DNA of 64,000 nucleotides from Lindgomyces ingoldianus (GCF_010093535.1 NW_022985165.1:1459582-1523581); one strand, 5' to 3'; shown: positions 26,340 through 37,984, counted from the first letter of the stretch. Numbers and translations are program-made. Notes: a model not told the origin generated them from the sequence alone.

Positions 26340-28117
26340 CTTATGCTATAGCTCTGCTAATGCCTTTTATAGACTATGTTTAGTTCTTATGTTAATTATG
26401 TGTGTATAATATAAGCTCTTTTATAGTAGATAGCACTCTAACACCTATTAGCTATAGATCTCTATAAGATCTCTAATTATTATTCTATCTAAGGCCTTTA
26501 AAGCAGTTAGCTTTGCTTATGTGTCCTACTAGATTCCTTTTTATTACAGTAGGCAGAACAAGACTAGGTTGCACAACAGGTCTAGGCACAGTGCAATATT
26601 ATGTAGTATAAGACTATATGCTTAACTATGTGTTCTATGCTTACTTTTTAAGCTTAGTGTAATTAATCTATAGCCTTAAATCTATATATAAGAGTTTTTA
26701 GACTAGATAAAGTCTTCTAGTGTTAGTAAATAATAGTTATAAATTTAATTAAAATTATTTATAATATAGCATGTTAAGCCTAAGTTAAGGATAAATAATT
26801 CTTTTAGTAGATATCTGTTCTAGTTTAAATTAACTATAGCTAGTAATGTAGCTGCCTTAACTCTTAATACTTTCTAGCCTTTAAGTTAGTCTTCTTATAT
26901 CTCTAGTGTAAGTGTATGTAAACTTTTTAAAGTTAGTATTCTTAAATTATGTCTGCGCTGCTTTTTAAGTAAGCTTTAAAATTCTAAGTTGTGCTTACGC
27001 TTTAATGCTATAAGCTTTTTAACTCTTTTATTTAGCATCTACTAGTCTAATGCTCTGTCTAGATAGACATAGAAGCAGTCCTTTAGTGCATAGATATGTC
27101 TACATGTAGGACATTTAGTGCCTCTTGTTTTAGCAGGTTTCTAGCTTAAAAATAACTTCTTATTATCTTTTTAATAATGTTAATATTAAGGTTTACTCTA
27201 TTTTCTTAACATTACAACTTCTGCACTACAGGTGTTCTTATTTGTGCCCTAAGTAGTTTTCTTACTTTTAGTAAAATATAATAAGTTATTTATTATAAAA
27301 GCAGCTTTATGCTTTTTTATATGTATTAGATAATTTAATATTATGTGTTTTTAAAAGCACTTTATTATTTCTTTTTAATTTATGTTTAGTGTAAACTGTC
27401 TGCTTTTCTAAAAAGTTATAAACTAATAAGAGGCAACTTTATTTATAGTAGTTAGAAAGTCCTTTGTAATAGCATTAAACTGCATTATTTCTAGAACATT
27501 TTGTGTCTCTACTTCTGTAGCAGTGTAATTATACTCTGCTAGCTACAGGTCTTATATGCTTGTGTTTCTTAGCAGCTTTAAAAATGTATTATATTAGTTG
27601 TGCGCGTGTTCTTGTTTAAATTAGCTATTAACACCTACTATAGCTTTAAGGTTTGTAATCTACTGCCTAAGTAGTTAATCTAGGGAACAGCATGTACACT
27701 GCAGATGTGGGCTAACTGTTAACTAGATAAAGACAATAATCTGTTAAAAGCTTAATTACTCTCTTTTATAATTATGTCTATTACTCTTATACTTATTAGC
27801 CTTAATTTTGTAGTATTTAATAGCTTCTTTAAAGGCTCTAACACTGCTTGTTAATAGCTTGTTTATGTGCGTAGGCGTTTTAACATTAAAGGCTAGTAAA
27901 AACTTAGCTATTAGCGGCATCTCTAGAGCTCTTAGTTTAGAGATTATTTAGATAGTTAACTTAGGATCCACTTGCGGCCAGATACTGTGCGCTACACATC
28001 TCAATTGCAGCTGCATCATCTAGGCTCTGTAGTCAGTGTGGTCTCGAAGGACGACTGTCGCGTCTCAAGGAGGCTGGGTGGCTATTTTGTATTAATAGAG
28101 GCACTAAGACTCTTAAT

Positions 28118-28419
28118 TGTTAGATTAAAGCACTGTTTCTAAGCTTCCTAAGATAAATAATAGGTTTAGATATAATGTATAGGATGATTATTTATTTTTA
28201 TTAATTTATTAATCCTTTTTCTGCTCTACTTGTGTTGCTTAGCTTTTTGTTTTGCTAATCTAAGTCCCTTGCGCACTTGCCCTATGCGCGACCAGCTTGC
28301 AAAATGCTGCAATTTGCTGCAAAATGCAGCAACATACTGTTTAAGCTTATTGCTTGTACTATGTAGCAGCTTTCGTCGAGCGTTCCTCCTGTCTTGACAG
28401 TAGGTGCGCATATCTAACA
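28118..28419 (-). repeat. 5' LTR, Copia family A (302 bp)
   Basis: Direct repeat of 22318-22599 with two extra 10-bp minisatellite units at about 28305-28325. Confidence 0.88.
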
Positions 28420-29534
28420 ATAATATAAGTAATCTAGTTACATATAAGATTTTTAGCTTAGCGCTTATACACTTTTTTTAAAAGGGTAAAACAACTTACA
28501 TTAAGAGGCTATAAAAAGTGTAATAAGTGTAGAAGCATGTAAATAGTAATAATCTTATTCTCTTTATAGTACTACTAGAAATTAAGTAAGTTATAGCTCT
28601 TATAGCTATTAATAATAAAAAGCTATTAAGCGCTTATAACCTTTTTTTTATATGCTTATTAAAGTGCTTTAACTACTACAGCCTAAGCTTATTTATTATC
28701 TAGCTGTTTTTAAAGACTATAATAACCTAGTTCTAAGGTAGATTCTTCTTTTTATACTAGGCAAAAAGGTAATAGCAGCCCTTAAAGATAATAAAGAGTA
28801 GAATAGCCTACTTTATTATGTTAATGCCCTAGATAACTATTATCTACTTTTTATTACTTTACTATATTACCTTTAGCTGTTCTTATTTTTCTAAAGCTAT
28901 AATAACTACTCTAGTTAATATCTAGCCTATTATAAAGCCTAACTTATTAAAGTTATATGTGTCTTTATTCTAGATACTGTACTTAGCTTTTATGTTAGCT
29001 ACTAAGTAAAACTAGCTTTAGATAACTTTTAGATCTTTATAAAGCACTCTTTTATAATTATACTTATAATTAAACTTTATTATAAACTTAGAGCAGTGCT
29101 TAACCTACATACTAGGCTAGTTTAAGCTAACCTAGCCTAGATTACGCTTTGCGCGCAAGGAATTAGCTATATTAGCTATACCTGTAAGCCTAAAAGGAAA
29201 TCTATGTATAATAAGCTTAAGTATGTACTTAATAACTACTTTTTTTTAAGCTTAGTTAGATTTCTTAATTTAGGCTAGCATTCTACTTATAAAGGCTATT
29301 TAGCGTGTTAATTGCTTAGTGTTGTATAAAAAACATTATAAATAGCTACAGTGTGTTATAAGAAAAGTTTTAAGTTTTATTTAAAAGCCTAAAGAGTAAG
29401 CTGTATCTAATGTTTTTTAGAAGATTTAATCTAGTGTTATTGTTAAGGCATTATGTAGATAGGTAGAGTTTAGTAGGGGCTTAGCAAAAGTGGCTGGCTA
29501 ACCTGTGTAGCTAGCTAACCTGTTAGGTACGTTA

Positions 29535-31048
29535 TTTACATTTATAAACTCTTTTTTTAAATTTTTATTACTCTACTTTAATTTTTTATACTCTAGGGAT
29601 AAAATAATTACTAGTAAAATGTTTTAGTTTACTATAATTATAATAGTTACTAGAAGTTGTCTGTCTTTTAGAGGCAGGTGTCTGGCTAGGTTAACAGTAG
29701 GTAGCTAGGGTGGATTAGGGTACTAACATAGGTGCAGGTTAGGGTGCACTAGAATAGTAAACTGCCTTAGATATATTACTAGAAACTTTTTAAAATTAAT
29801 CTATAATAAGTCTAATACTAAAGTGTTAGGTGTAGTTAACAGTTTACTTTAAAATAGTAAAAGTGTTTCTTTTTTCTATGTTATAAGCTATTAAGTAGAC
29901 TACTATTAACTTAAAAAAGCTTTTTTAAGTGTGTTTAAAACTTAATTTTAGTACTTTTAAGCTAAGTAGTATCTTTTTTTATAAGTAAAAGAACTATTTT
30001 AACTTTAATATAAACTCTTTAATAGCAGCACTAATAAAGTAAGCTTTAAAGGTAAGAAATGCTTTTTTTTTACTTATCTTTAAAGTTTAAAACACTTATT
30101 GCGCCTTTGTTTCTTTATTACTAGTAATAAAGTAAGTTTTTAAAAGCTTAATTATTTTTTCTATGTTTTTAAACTAAAAGTTATTTAATTTAGCTAGGTA
30201 TTTAGGCTCTAGGTATTCCTTTGCAATACTAGCAGTGTGTCTCTATACTAACGCTATGCGTGCGCACTTACTTTAATAGTAATCTAAATTAATATTAAGT
30301 TTATCTATAATAAAGGCTTACTATTATTTAAATGTAAGTTTTTTACTATTTATAAAGTTTTTAATCTTAGGTGTGCATTTAGTAAGGTAGCTTTAAAAAA
30401 GCTTAAAAGTGCTTAAAAAGCCCCTTGCTATTAGTATAGTAAAAGTAATTTAAAGCATTATTAAAAGTAATTTAGTAGTTAGTAAAAGTTAATTAGAACT
30501 AATAGTTTTTAATTATGTTAGCTACTTAATTTAAGCTTTTAATTAAGTAACTTAGTTTTTAAGAGCTATGTTACTAAAGTTTAACTCTAAATCTAGTAGG
30601 TTTTTAGCTTTAAGTCCTATAAAAGAAAGTTTAGCTATTAAGGTTAGTAGTTATTTAGCTTTAGTAGTAAGTATTTTACTTTAGCTACAGCTAGAGCGTG
30701 TTGCAAGCTTTATACTAAGGTCTAAAAGTAGTTAAAAGTTAGGTATTAGTAGTTATCTTTAATTCTAATAAGTTATTAGTAGTTTCTAAGTTTTTACCTT
30801 AGCGCACTTTTTACAACTTTTCTAAAAGCAATTTTAATTATAAGAGATAGAAAGTTCTAAACTTAAAAGCTTTAGTTAATAAAAAGTCTCTAAAATCTTA
30901 TTTATAATAACTAAATAATTTAATATAATAGTGTGTAAAAACTATAACTTAAACTAAATTAGACACTTTTTAAAGTTAAACATAGTTAAATAAATAATTA
31001 ATATAATATTATTAATAAAGCTGTTACTAGTAAAAGTAAGTTTTCTAA
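29535..31048. other. RIPed AT-rich sequence, no gene
   Basis: Continuation of 20347-21560 across the Fot-like insertion. A slightly GC-richer patch at 29660-29760 has TG-rich repeats. No element recognised. Confidence 0.5.
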
Positions 31049-31053
31049 TATAA

Positions 31054-31343
31054 TGTAACAGCGTAGGCAAGACAATAGGTCTAAATGTAGTAGGAATCTA
31101 CTTAGAGGCATATAGGAGTGCGTAGGGACTCTAAACCTAGGAATGCTATTAACACCTATAGGCCTTGTACAAAAGAATATTAGAAAACTACTAAGCTAGC
31201 TACAGGGGCAAGGTGCGACTAAATACATAAGGGAATAGGGGTAACAGCAGGGGACTAGGTCAAGTCATGGTCGGGGCCGATACGGGGACCCTTCGGATAG
31301 GATCCGAGCGACCTGAGATGGAACGATTCGTAGAATCGTTACA
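31054..31343 (+). mobile_element. Solo LTR, family B, shortened
   Basis: 290 bp from TGTAACAG to CGTTACA, matching 25978-26339 but missing about 70 bp of the internal duplicated segment. Flanks TATAA and TATAC match at four of five bases, so the duplication is only probable. The left two thirds carry RIP-type changes (for example AATGCGG to AATGTAG), the right end less so. Confidence 0.75.
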
Positions 31344-31604
31344 TATACTAAGAGCCTTAGCTGGGGCTTAGAGCCTGGGACTTCGGGCTTAGAGCCTGGG
31401 ACGCAGCTCAGGATCTGGAGATATTATGTTCCGAAGCTTAGTGTATATAAGGAGAGCCTTCAGCTCTCTTAGATAGCAGAGTTACTTCATCCGATCTTCT
31501 GAACAGCTACTGCCAGGCTATTTTATCCTCCACATTAGCTTATAAAAGTTATTTAGTGTGTTAGTTATTTATTATTTTTTAAAAAACTTTATATATAGCT
31601 GTAG
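31344..31604 (+). other. GC-balanced, promoter-like repeat remnant
   Basis: Contains a tandem duplication of GGGCTTAGAGCCTGGGAC (31364-31381 and 31385-31402) and a strong TATA box (GTATATAAGG, 31442-31451). The layout resembles the U3/R part of an LTR, but no ends could be fixed. A similar TATA context occurs at 62170. Confidence 0.4.
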
Positions 31605-31758
31605 TGTCTGTACATGCGTACAGCTAAATTAAGTTGCCTAAAACGGTTGGATATCTAGCCTGTGCGTTAGGGGCTATGTGTACTTAACAACCCTCTTTCT
31701 TTGTATGAAGAGAGAGGGCAGTAGTTAATTATAAGAAGATTCTTGCCTGCTCACCCTT
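31605..31758 (-). mobile_element. Truncated LTR, family C
   Basis: Starts TGTCTGTAC (reverse complement of the family-C end GTACAGACA) and matches 35066-35270 and 38368-38572 in inverted orientation until about 31758, where it diverges. It is followed by the same palindromic motif family (GCGTGCGTAGCCACGCAG, 31801-31818) found inside the family-C element at 37985-38345. Confidence 0.65.
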
Positions 31759-31871
31759 GTTACAGGCTGTACGCTTAGCGTACAGCTGCCCACCACCTAC
31801 CGCGTGCGTAGCCACGCAGAGAAGGGACCTACTACTAGATGTGTAGCTATCTAGAGGAGTAAGCTAGCTAA

Positions 31872-32057
31872 CATGTAGCATATTACTTTAAAAGTGTTAT
31901 GTTTTATTTAAAAGCCTAAAGTGTAAGCTATATTTAATGTTTTTTTAGTGTGTCTAAGCAGTGTTGTTAGAAATATATTAGTGTAGAAAGTAGTTTAGTA
32001 GAGTCTTAGTAAAAGTAAGTAACTTAGGTGTGTAACTAACTTGCCTGTGGAGTACGT
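31872..32057. mobile_element. Truncated end of a Fot-like element, family FB
   Basis: The last about 185 bp match the right ends of the FB copies at 35274-37136 and 60019-61884, closing with AGTACGT followed by TA (32058-32059). The rest is missing on the left. It marks the border between the repeat tract and the first gene island. Confidence 0.7.
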
Positions 32058-32059
32058 TA

Positions 32060-33106
32060 AGTGTTTCATGATTAGTTGTTACGTCCGCTGGATTACTAGT
32101 GATTAAGTATACGAACTTAGTATGAAACTAGAAGTGGGTTAGTTCTCGGGGATAAGTGGCACGTCTTGGGTATTAATTGATGTATAAAGTATTTTCTGCG
32201 CATATTTCTAATATTCCTTCCCCGTCGATTAACCGATAATAAAGGCGTTACTCCATGTCTATAGTTTCTATCTGCTTTTCGATACTCTGCGAGCAACCTA
32301 GGTCTTTCTTGAATTTTGGCTGCTCTGGTCCCCTCGCCCTCCCCATGATTGAGCAGTGTTTATGGGGTCTATCACACTCAGCCTAGAAATTGCCCACGAA
32401 CAGGCTGCGTTCCTTTGGTTCCTCCTTTCGGAAGTCGATGTCCTGGCTCATACCTGCTCGTCTTGGTGATCATTGACCTGGCATGACATTAATCACACGG
32501 AACGGCAATGGAAGCCTTGCTAGCGTCTCGGCAAAAGGGGGGGTTAGGCCCGTGTAATTACAAATAGGCCCTCAGCAATCTTGTGGAACCGTAAGCCTTG
32601 GGAAGACGATTCGCCTTAAACCGCCTAAATGTTGATGTAAGCCCAGTTTCACTAGAGAGCCACACGAGTGGCGAAGCAGGAGCGAAAGGAGAGGTTGGCT
32701 GTCACAGGTAGCATGCGCTCATGCAGAGCACGGGAAGCCGAGACCAAAGAGAAAGAATGGGACGGAGAGGAATGGAGGGAAGATGTGGTCGAGGATGAAA
32801 AGGGGAATGCCGGGGTTATGGACAAGTCAAAAGCAGCCTGTTGCCTCGCTGGGCGACCATGCCTGAAGGGGCCCTAATAAACTTGAGGGGGATTTCTATC
32901 AAGAAGATTACCATGTAAACTGAAGAGCAGTTGAGATTAAAATGAGCAGAGACAGGCGAGTAGTGAAGACCTATGACAGGGAAAGAGAGCCTAGTGTCAA
33001 TGAGTCGTATTCCAAGCCAATGAGGCCCCAAGCCGTTCATATCACCACAACTTCCCGCCGTCCTAGTACTCCATCCTTCTATGCTTGCAGCACCTTGCCA
33101 CCGTCT
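32060..33106. other. GC-balanced intergenic DNA at the start of the first gene island
   Basis: Not RIPed. A purine-rich plus-strand ORF of 69 codons (32668-32877) and two overlapping short ones show no recognisable features. This is probably downstream sequence of the minus-strand gene at 33107-34057. Confidence 0.45.
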
Positions 33107-34057
33107 TTAGTAGTCGTCCAAAGGTTCCAAAGCATTCTTCAAATTCCAAAACCCAATACGAACAGGCCAGCAATAATCGTTGTACACATCGGGAATCGTC
33201 TTGAAGCCTAGCTTCTCCTGAAAGTCTGCAAGAGCTTTTCCCAAAGCAACTTGTATGGACTCGTTTAGAGAAATCGCACTAATGACCTTGGCATGCGATA
33301 TCAAGGTTTTACGCAAATCCACCGTAGCAGGATACGGCTTGAACCTTAGAAACATTGGAGTGTAAAGTGATACTAGGGTGAATTTTCGCTTAGTCGGATC
33401 GCCCTGATGATCCGCGTATGTGCTGATAAGGTCCATGGCATAGTCTGGGTCGAGACTAATCTCTATTGCAGGTTTAATGATAGCGTCCGTGATGATATCT
33501 CGGTCACGCTTGAGCGTGGTGTTGAATTGATTGTAGAGCATTTTTTGGCGTAAATTCTCGACAAGGGTAGATAGTCGCATGAGTTCGACTTTTTCTTCTT
33601 CTCTGAGTATCGTGGTTCCTCTGCTAGCAACGTCTGCATTTTGATCAAGCATGGAGTTTAGCTGCCCGAAGTCGGCACCGAACGTAAACGCAATTATCTC
33701 GATCAGATATTTCCGAAGTTGTGTGATAGAAGCTCTGGGAGTGTGGAACGGGTAAGGAGACTCCTGAGAACCGTTCAAAAGAAGGTCGTCGTTGAAAGCG
33801 GAATTAGTAGGCAACTCGGAGGTATAAGGAGGCGGTGGGTCGTTACGCATCGCCGAAATCCGTCTCAAGTTTTGCAACGTCCCCATGTCCTTTTTAGCAT
33901 AGAGGGGTATCGTAGAGTGAAGTGACTGTTTCTGGTTTGATATTTTACCCCTTGAGAGGCTGGAGGAGAGTTTTTCAATATCTAACTGGTGAGGGATTTT
34001 TTCGGGGGGGGAGCGATTGATCAAGCCCCAAGCCAGAGGCGTTATGAAATGGCGCAT
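33107..34057 (-). CDS. Hypothetical protein, 316 residues, with a PPPPY motif
   Basis: A single uninterrupted minus-strand ORF, long for this window and GC-balanced, so it is probably real. I do not recognise the family. Visible features: a basic, serine-rich N-terminus; the motif PPPPY at residues 74-78, which fits a WW-domain ligand (PPxY) as in arrestin-like ubiquitin-ligase adaptors; and a mostly helical, charged remainder with no signal peptide or membrane segment. Start is uncertain: a TATA-like box (minus strand CATATAAG, about 34081-34090) lies only about 25-30 bp upstream of the first ATG, so Met58 or Met70 might be the true start. It sits alone in a roughly 3-kb GC island between RIPed tracts, the usual place for lineage-specific genes. 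Confidence 0.6.
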   Translation of the reverse strand: MRHFITPLAWGLINRSPPEKIPHQLDIEKLSSSLSRGKISNQKQSLHSTIPLYAKKDMGTLQNLRRISAMRNDPPPPYTSELPTNSAFNDDLLLNGSQESPYPFHTPRASITQLRKYLIEIIAFTFGADFGQLNSMLDQNADVASRGTTILREEEKVELMRLSTLVENLRQKMLYNQFNTTLKRDRDIITDAIIKPAIEISLDPDYAMDLISTYADHQGDPTKRKFTLVSLYTPMFLRFKPYPATVDLRKTLISHAKVISAISLNESIQVALGKALADFQEKLGFKTIPDVYNDYCWPVRIGFWNLKNALEPLDDY

Positions 34058-35060
34058 GAGGGGACGGGGACGGTGCGTGTCTTATATGAGCGCGCTGGGC
34101 CGCTGAGGGCGACCTACCGCGCTGTTGGGGATCCATGATGTCGTTCGTGCGGCGTGTTTTATCCTTGGAGTGCGATATGGGGAGGTCCTTTTAAATGTTG
34201 ACGTCGCACGTCCAAAGTCCATGCCGCTAGTGAGCAAGTTATGACAGCAGGGAGATAAGTGATCCCACTGCCACGCAATAATCTAAGAATTTATGGGTAC
34301 CATTTTGGCTTAGCCTTACGAAACATTAATAAAAACTGTACATAAATTCAATTGCGATTACTTTGTCTAACAGACCTCTGTTGGAGAATTTTAAGGCCAT
34401 ATAGTGGTTTCGTCCTTTGGGAAAGCCCATATGCACTCTCATGGGCAGCAGTGTGGTAGCCATTGTTGGGCCGAAATTGTGGTTGAGAAGCCTATAGATG
34501 GTACCTTGGTACACTCTCTTAGATTTGCCCCGCACGGATTCACATGCAATCAATGACAACATATACTAATACCTGCTGTATCTTGATCGTTGGAACCTTG
34601 ATTGAAAAATTACATTGAAGGCAATGCTAAGCCATAATGTTGCTATTAAGCTGGTAAACAATAATACTATTTGCATGATTTCGCCCTTGATAGTTAGGGC
34701 TTCTAACGGGCCGTACTACAGTCTGTTCAAAATGAGCTGTAACGGTCACATGATTAGTATAAACGTACCATGTTCGTGAGCCGTACTGTACGTTTAATAA
34801 TAACCTAGGCACAGCACATAGTACAGACTGTATTACTCTTTAGGAAGTTTATATAGTAATTTTAAAAAAGTAGAAGAGCTTTTATAAGTAGTAAGTTTAT
34901 AAAAGTGTTTAAAAAAGTTTAAAGAGTTAGCTAAAAGTTTTATAAAAACATAGATTTTTTTTTAAGATTTTTAAGCTATTTATTTTAGAAATGTCTATTA
35001 CTGTTATAAACTATCTTCTATTAATGTTATAAGCTTTATCTAGTTAATTTAAATTTTATA
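34058..35060. other. Upstream region of the island gene and border to AT-rich DNA
   Basis: Two minus-strand ORFs of 78 and 61 codons (34326-34562, 34627-34812) have no recognisable content and are not called. RIPed DNA resumes at about 34830. Confidence 0.4.
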
Positions 35061-35065
35061 TTTTT

Positions 35066-35270
35066 TGTTAGTTGACCTGGGTTTGATCAAACGAACGTAC
35101 GCCTAAGGGGCGTACTAAGAGGTGAGCAGGCAAAGATCTTCTTGTTATTAACTACTGCCCTCTCTCTTTGTACAAAGAAAGAGGGCTTTTAAGTACACAT
35201 AGCCCCTAACGCACAGGCTAGATAGCTAACGTTTTAGGCAACCTAACTTAGCTGTACTTATGTACAAACA
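35066..35270. repeat. LTR, family C, left copy
   Basis: 205 bp, same length as 38368-38572. It contains a near-perfect hairpin CCCTCTCTCTTTGT/ACAAAGAAAGAGGG at 35158-35185, with one mismatch. Confidence 0.75.
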
Positions 35271-35273
35271 CTA

Positions 35274-37136
35274 ACGTACTTCACGGGCGAGTTGCTTACA
35301 CACCTAAGTTACTTACTTTTGCTAAGACTTTACTGCACTACTTTTTTTACACTAATGCATTTCTAATAACACTACTTAGACATGTTAAAGGAATATTAAA
35401 TGTAGCTTATACTTTAAGCTTTTAAATAAAATGTAACACTTTTTAAGCAACACACTACAGCTATTTATAAAGTCTTTTAAAAGATAATAAGTAACTAACA
35501 CGCTAGATAACTTTTTTAAGCTAATTATATAGCTAACTTATAGAAGCTAGATAATAATAAAAAGTAGGTAATTATTTAGCACATACTTAAGCTAGATGCG
35601 CAAGGATTTCCCCTCTAGCTAGCAGCTATAGCTAATATAGCTAATTCTTTACACGCTAAGCGTAATATAGGCTATATTAGTATAAACTAGCTTAATATGT
35701 TTATTAAGTGTTACTTAAAGCTTAAAGTAAAGTTTAAGTATAACTATAACTATAAAAAAGCTTTTTATAAAAATCCTATAGTAATTTAAAGCTAGTTTAA
35801 CTTTATAAAGAATATTAAAGCTAAGTATAGCATTTAAGATAATAACATGTATAACTTTAATAAAATAAGGTTTATAATAGGCTAGATATCTACTAGAGCA
35901 GTTATTATAAGTTTAGAAAGATAAGGACAGCTAAAAGTAGTTTAGCTAGGTAACTAGAAGTAAATAACAGCTATCTAGGGCATTAATGCTAAAAAGTAGG
36001 CTATTTTACTTTTTATTATTTTTTAGAGTAGCAACTACTTTTTAAACTAGTATAAAAAAAATCTACTTTAGAATTAAGTTATTCTAATCTCTAAGCGCAG
36101 CTAGACTACTAATTAGCTTAGTCTAGACTAGTTAAAGCACTTTAATGTGCATATAAAGAAGTATACTGTTAGCAGCTACTGTTTACTAGTTATTAATAGC
36201 TATAAAAGCTATAACTTACTTTATTTTTAGTAATACTATAAAAATAATAAGATTATTACTATTTATATACTTTTTTACTTATTACACTTTTTATAGCTAC
36301 TTAATATAAGTTATTTTACTTCTTTAAAAAAAGTGTATAAGCGCTAAGCTAAAAACCTTATATATAACTAAATTACTTATATTATAAAAATAAAGTTCTT
36401 ACTATGCTTTAAAGTAGCTTATAATGCTATAATTACTTTTAGTAATATTTAAAAAGAGGTTTAAAGCGCTAGATTAGTTTCTTTTAACTTATAATAAGTT
36501 ATAATAGGCCTTAATATAAAGTTGTGCACTTTATTACTACTACTACTTATATATAATAAGCCCTAGTAGTTATAAACCTTAAGTAATACTCTAAAACTTA
36601 AGTTATAATTAATGCTTATAAAAATAAAAATTTAAAAGTATATAAATAGTTTACTAACTTCTATAGTTAAAGTGTTTAAAAAAGTTTTAAAAAAAGTAGT
36701 AATAATTACACATAAGCTAGTATTAGTATAATAAAAAATTACTAAGCTTTAAGTAGCTAATAAGGCTACTACATAACATAAATTACATAAAAGAAAGTAA
36801 ATTAAAGTAAAAAGGACCTTAATAATTTAAAAAAGCCTATACTTAATAGCTTTAAAGGAGTTTAAAGCGCGTAGTAATAGGAAGAAAGTAAAAAAGCAGG
36901 TGCAAGCTAAAGTAGGTAAGCTATTCTAAAGGCGCTATAGATAGTGTAATTAGACTAGGCATAACACATAAATGTGTAAGTAAGAAGTAAAAGTAGTATC
37001 TAAATAATATTCTAGGCTGTACTGTACTATATAGTGCTAGAGCAGGTTGTTATAGACTATAATAGAGTTTGTTAGGGTGGGGTCTTAGCAAAAGTAAGCA
37101 ACTTAGGTGTGTGAGCAACTTGCCTGTAAAGTACGT
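35274..37136 (+). mobile_element. Fot1/pogo-like DNA transposon, family FB
   Basis: 1863 bp, from ACGTACTTCACGGG to AAAGTACGT, flanked by TA (35272-35273, 37137-37138). Terminal inverted repeats contain a short internal direct repeat (family consensus CGAGTCGCTCAC). Near 36835-36925 the plus strand keeps a RIPed lysine/arginine-rich stretch matching the presumed transposase C-terminus (pattern LKEFRARSNRKK in the copy at 60019), so coding was on the plus strand. RIP has removed all long frames. Confidence 0.85.
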
Positions 37137-37639
37137 TAGCAACTTTTTATTTTTATAAATTAAGTTGCTTACCTACTTTGCCTTGTTTTTTATCCCCTTT
37201 TGTACTATCCCTTACATCCTTTCCTCTTCTTCTTTGTATAGGGCCTATAGTGTACTGCTAGTTTACAACACCTACTAGCTTTTTAGCCTGCGTACAGCAT
37301 CTTTTTCCTACAAGATAGATCCTGTGCTTAGCTAGAGCATAAAGGAGCTCTTGCCTAAATGAATAAGATAGGTTGTTAAAATCCTATTATATCTAGCCTT
37401 TAAAGTCTTTTATAAAGTTAGACAGACTGTACTCTCTTATACATATAAAGATAAGGGTATCTACTATGTATAAAGTTTATTATACTTAGAAGGGATTTAT
37501 TAACATGTTAAGGCAGTCTACTAGAAAAGTAAGGTTAACTTTCTTTTATAGTATTGTCCTAGACACGTGGGTTATCTTTACTAGTTTATTATATAAGTAT
37601 TCTATAATAAGGTAAGAGTTTGCTAGTTACTTTATTTAT

Positions 37640-37960
37640 ATAGCTGTTGTCTAAGGGGGGTGCTAGTTGCATTTATACAGCAGTTGTCTAGGGGGGAGTA
37701 GGTGCTAGTTGCGTTTGTACAGTAGTTATCTAGGTAGTAGTAGTTAACTGTACAGTAGCTCTTAAAGAGCAAGCTGTTATGCAGAGTAGTAGGTTAGCTC
37801 TAGGGCAGGGGCTAGTTGCTTATTTATACAGCTGTTAGAAGAAGAGGGGAGAAGGGGGGGGGAAGGCTAGTTGTGTTTGTACAGCTGTTGTCTAGGGGGT
37901 GGGGTAGAGGGTGGGTAGTGCTGGTTGTGTGTTTGTACAGCTGTTCTTAAGGAGGGGATA
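37640..37960. repeat. Degenerate tandem repeat around GTACAGCTGTTGTCTAGGGG
   Basis: At least five imperfect copies of a unit beginning GTTGCGTTTGTACAGC and continuing into a G-rich run (about 37652, 37701, 37810, 37868, 37925), spaced 40-110 bp. The GGGGGG-rich runs are unusual in this otherwise AT-rich tract. Confidence 0.6.
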
Positions 37961-37984
37961 TTAGCAAGGTAGGCTGCTAATAAG

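Larger units (their letters stand above)
22318..28419 (-). mobile_element. Full-length Copia element, family A, with nested insertions
   Basis: 6102 bp with family-A LTRs at both ends and a perfect 5-bp duplication ATAAT (22313-22317, 28420-28424). A purine tract on the minus strand (GAGGGGGTG) directly precedes the left LTR, so the element reads on the minus strand. At about 23650-23695 the minus strand reads FFYIDNFII, a RIPed Copia reverse transcriptase motif (YVDDFII type). Two solo LTRs (24027-24387, 25978-26339) sit inside, so the element itself was about 5.4 kb. It is strongly RIPed, but a patch at 27965-28085 near the 5' LTR stayed GC-balanced. Confidence 0.88.
21563..29532 (-). mobile_element. 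Fot1/pogo-like DNA transposon (family FA), interrupted
   Basis: Begins ACGTACCTAACGGG and ends CCTGTTAGGTACGT, with terminal inverted repeats of about 60 bp and TA on both sides (21561-21562, 29533-29534), the Tc1/mariner target duplication. Removing the Copia insertion and its duplication (22318-28424) leaves 1863 bp, equal within 5 bp to the uninterrupted copies at 38718, 35274 and 60019. Around 21790-21850 the minus strand carries the RIPed lysine/arginine-rich C-terminal coding region also seen in the other copies, so transposase was coded on the minus strand. All frames are destroyed by RIP. Confidence 0.85.

Noticed and set aside
34326..34812. Two minus-strand ORFs upstream of the hypothetical gene
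   Set aside because: Short, no recognisable motif, no supporting promoter or splice signals.
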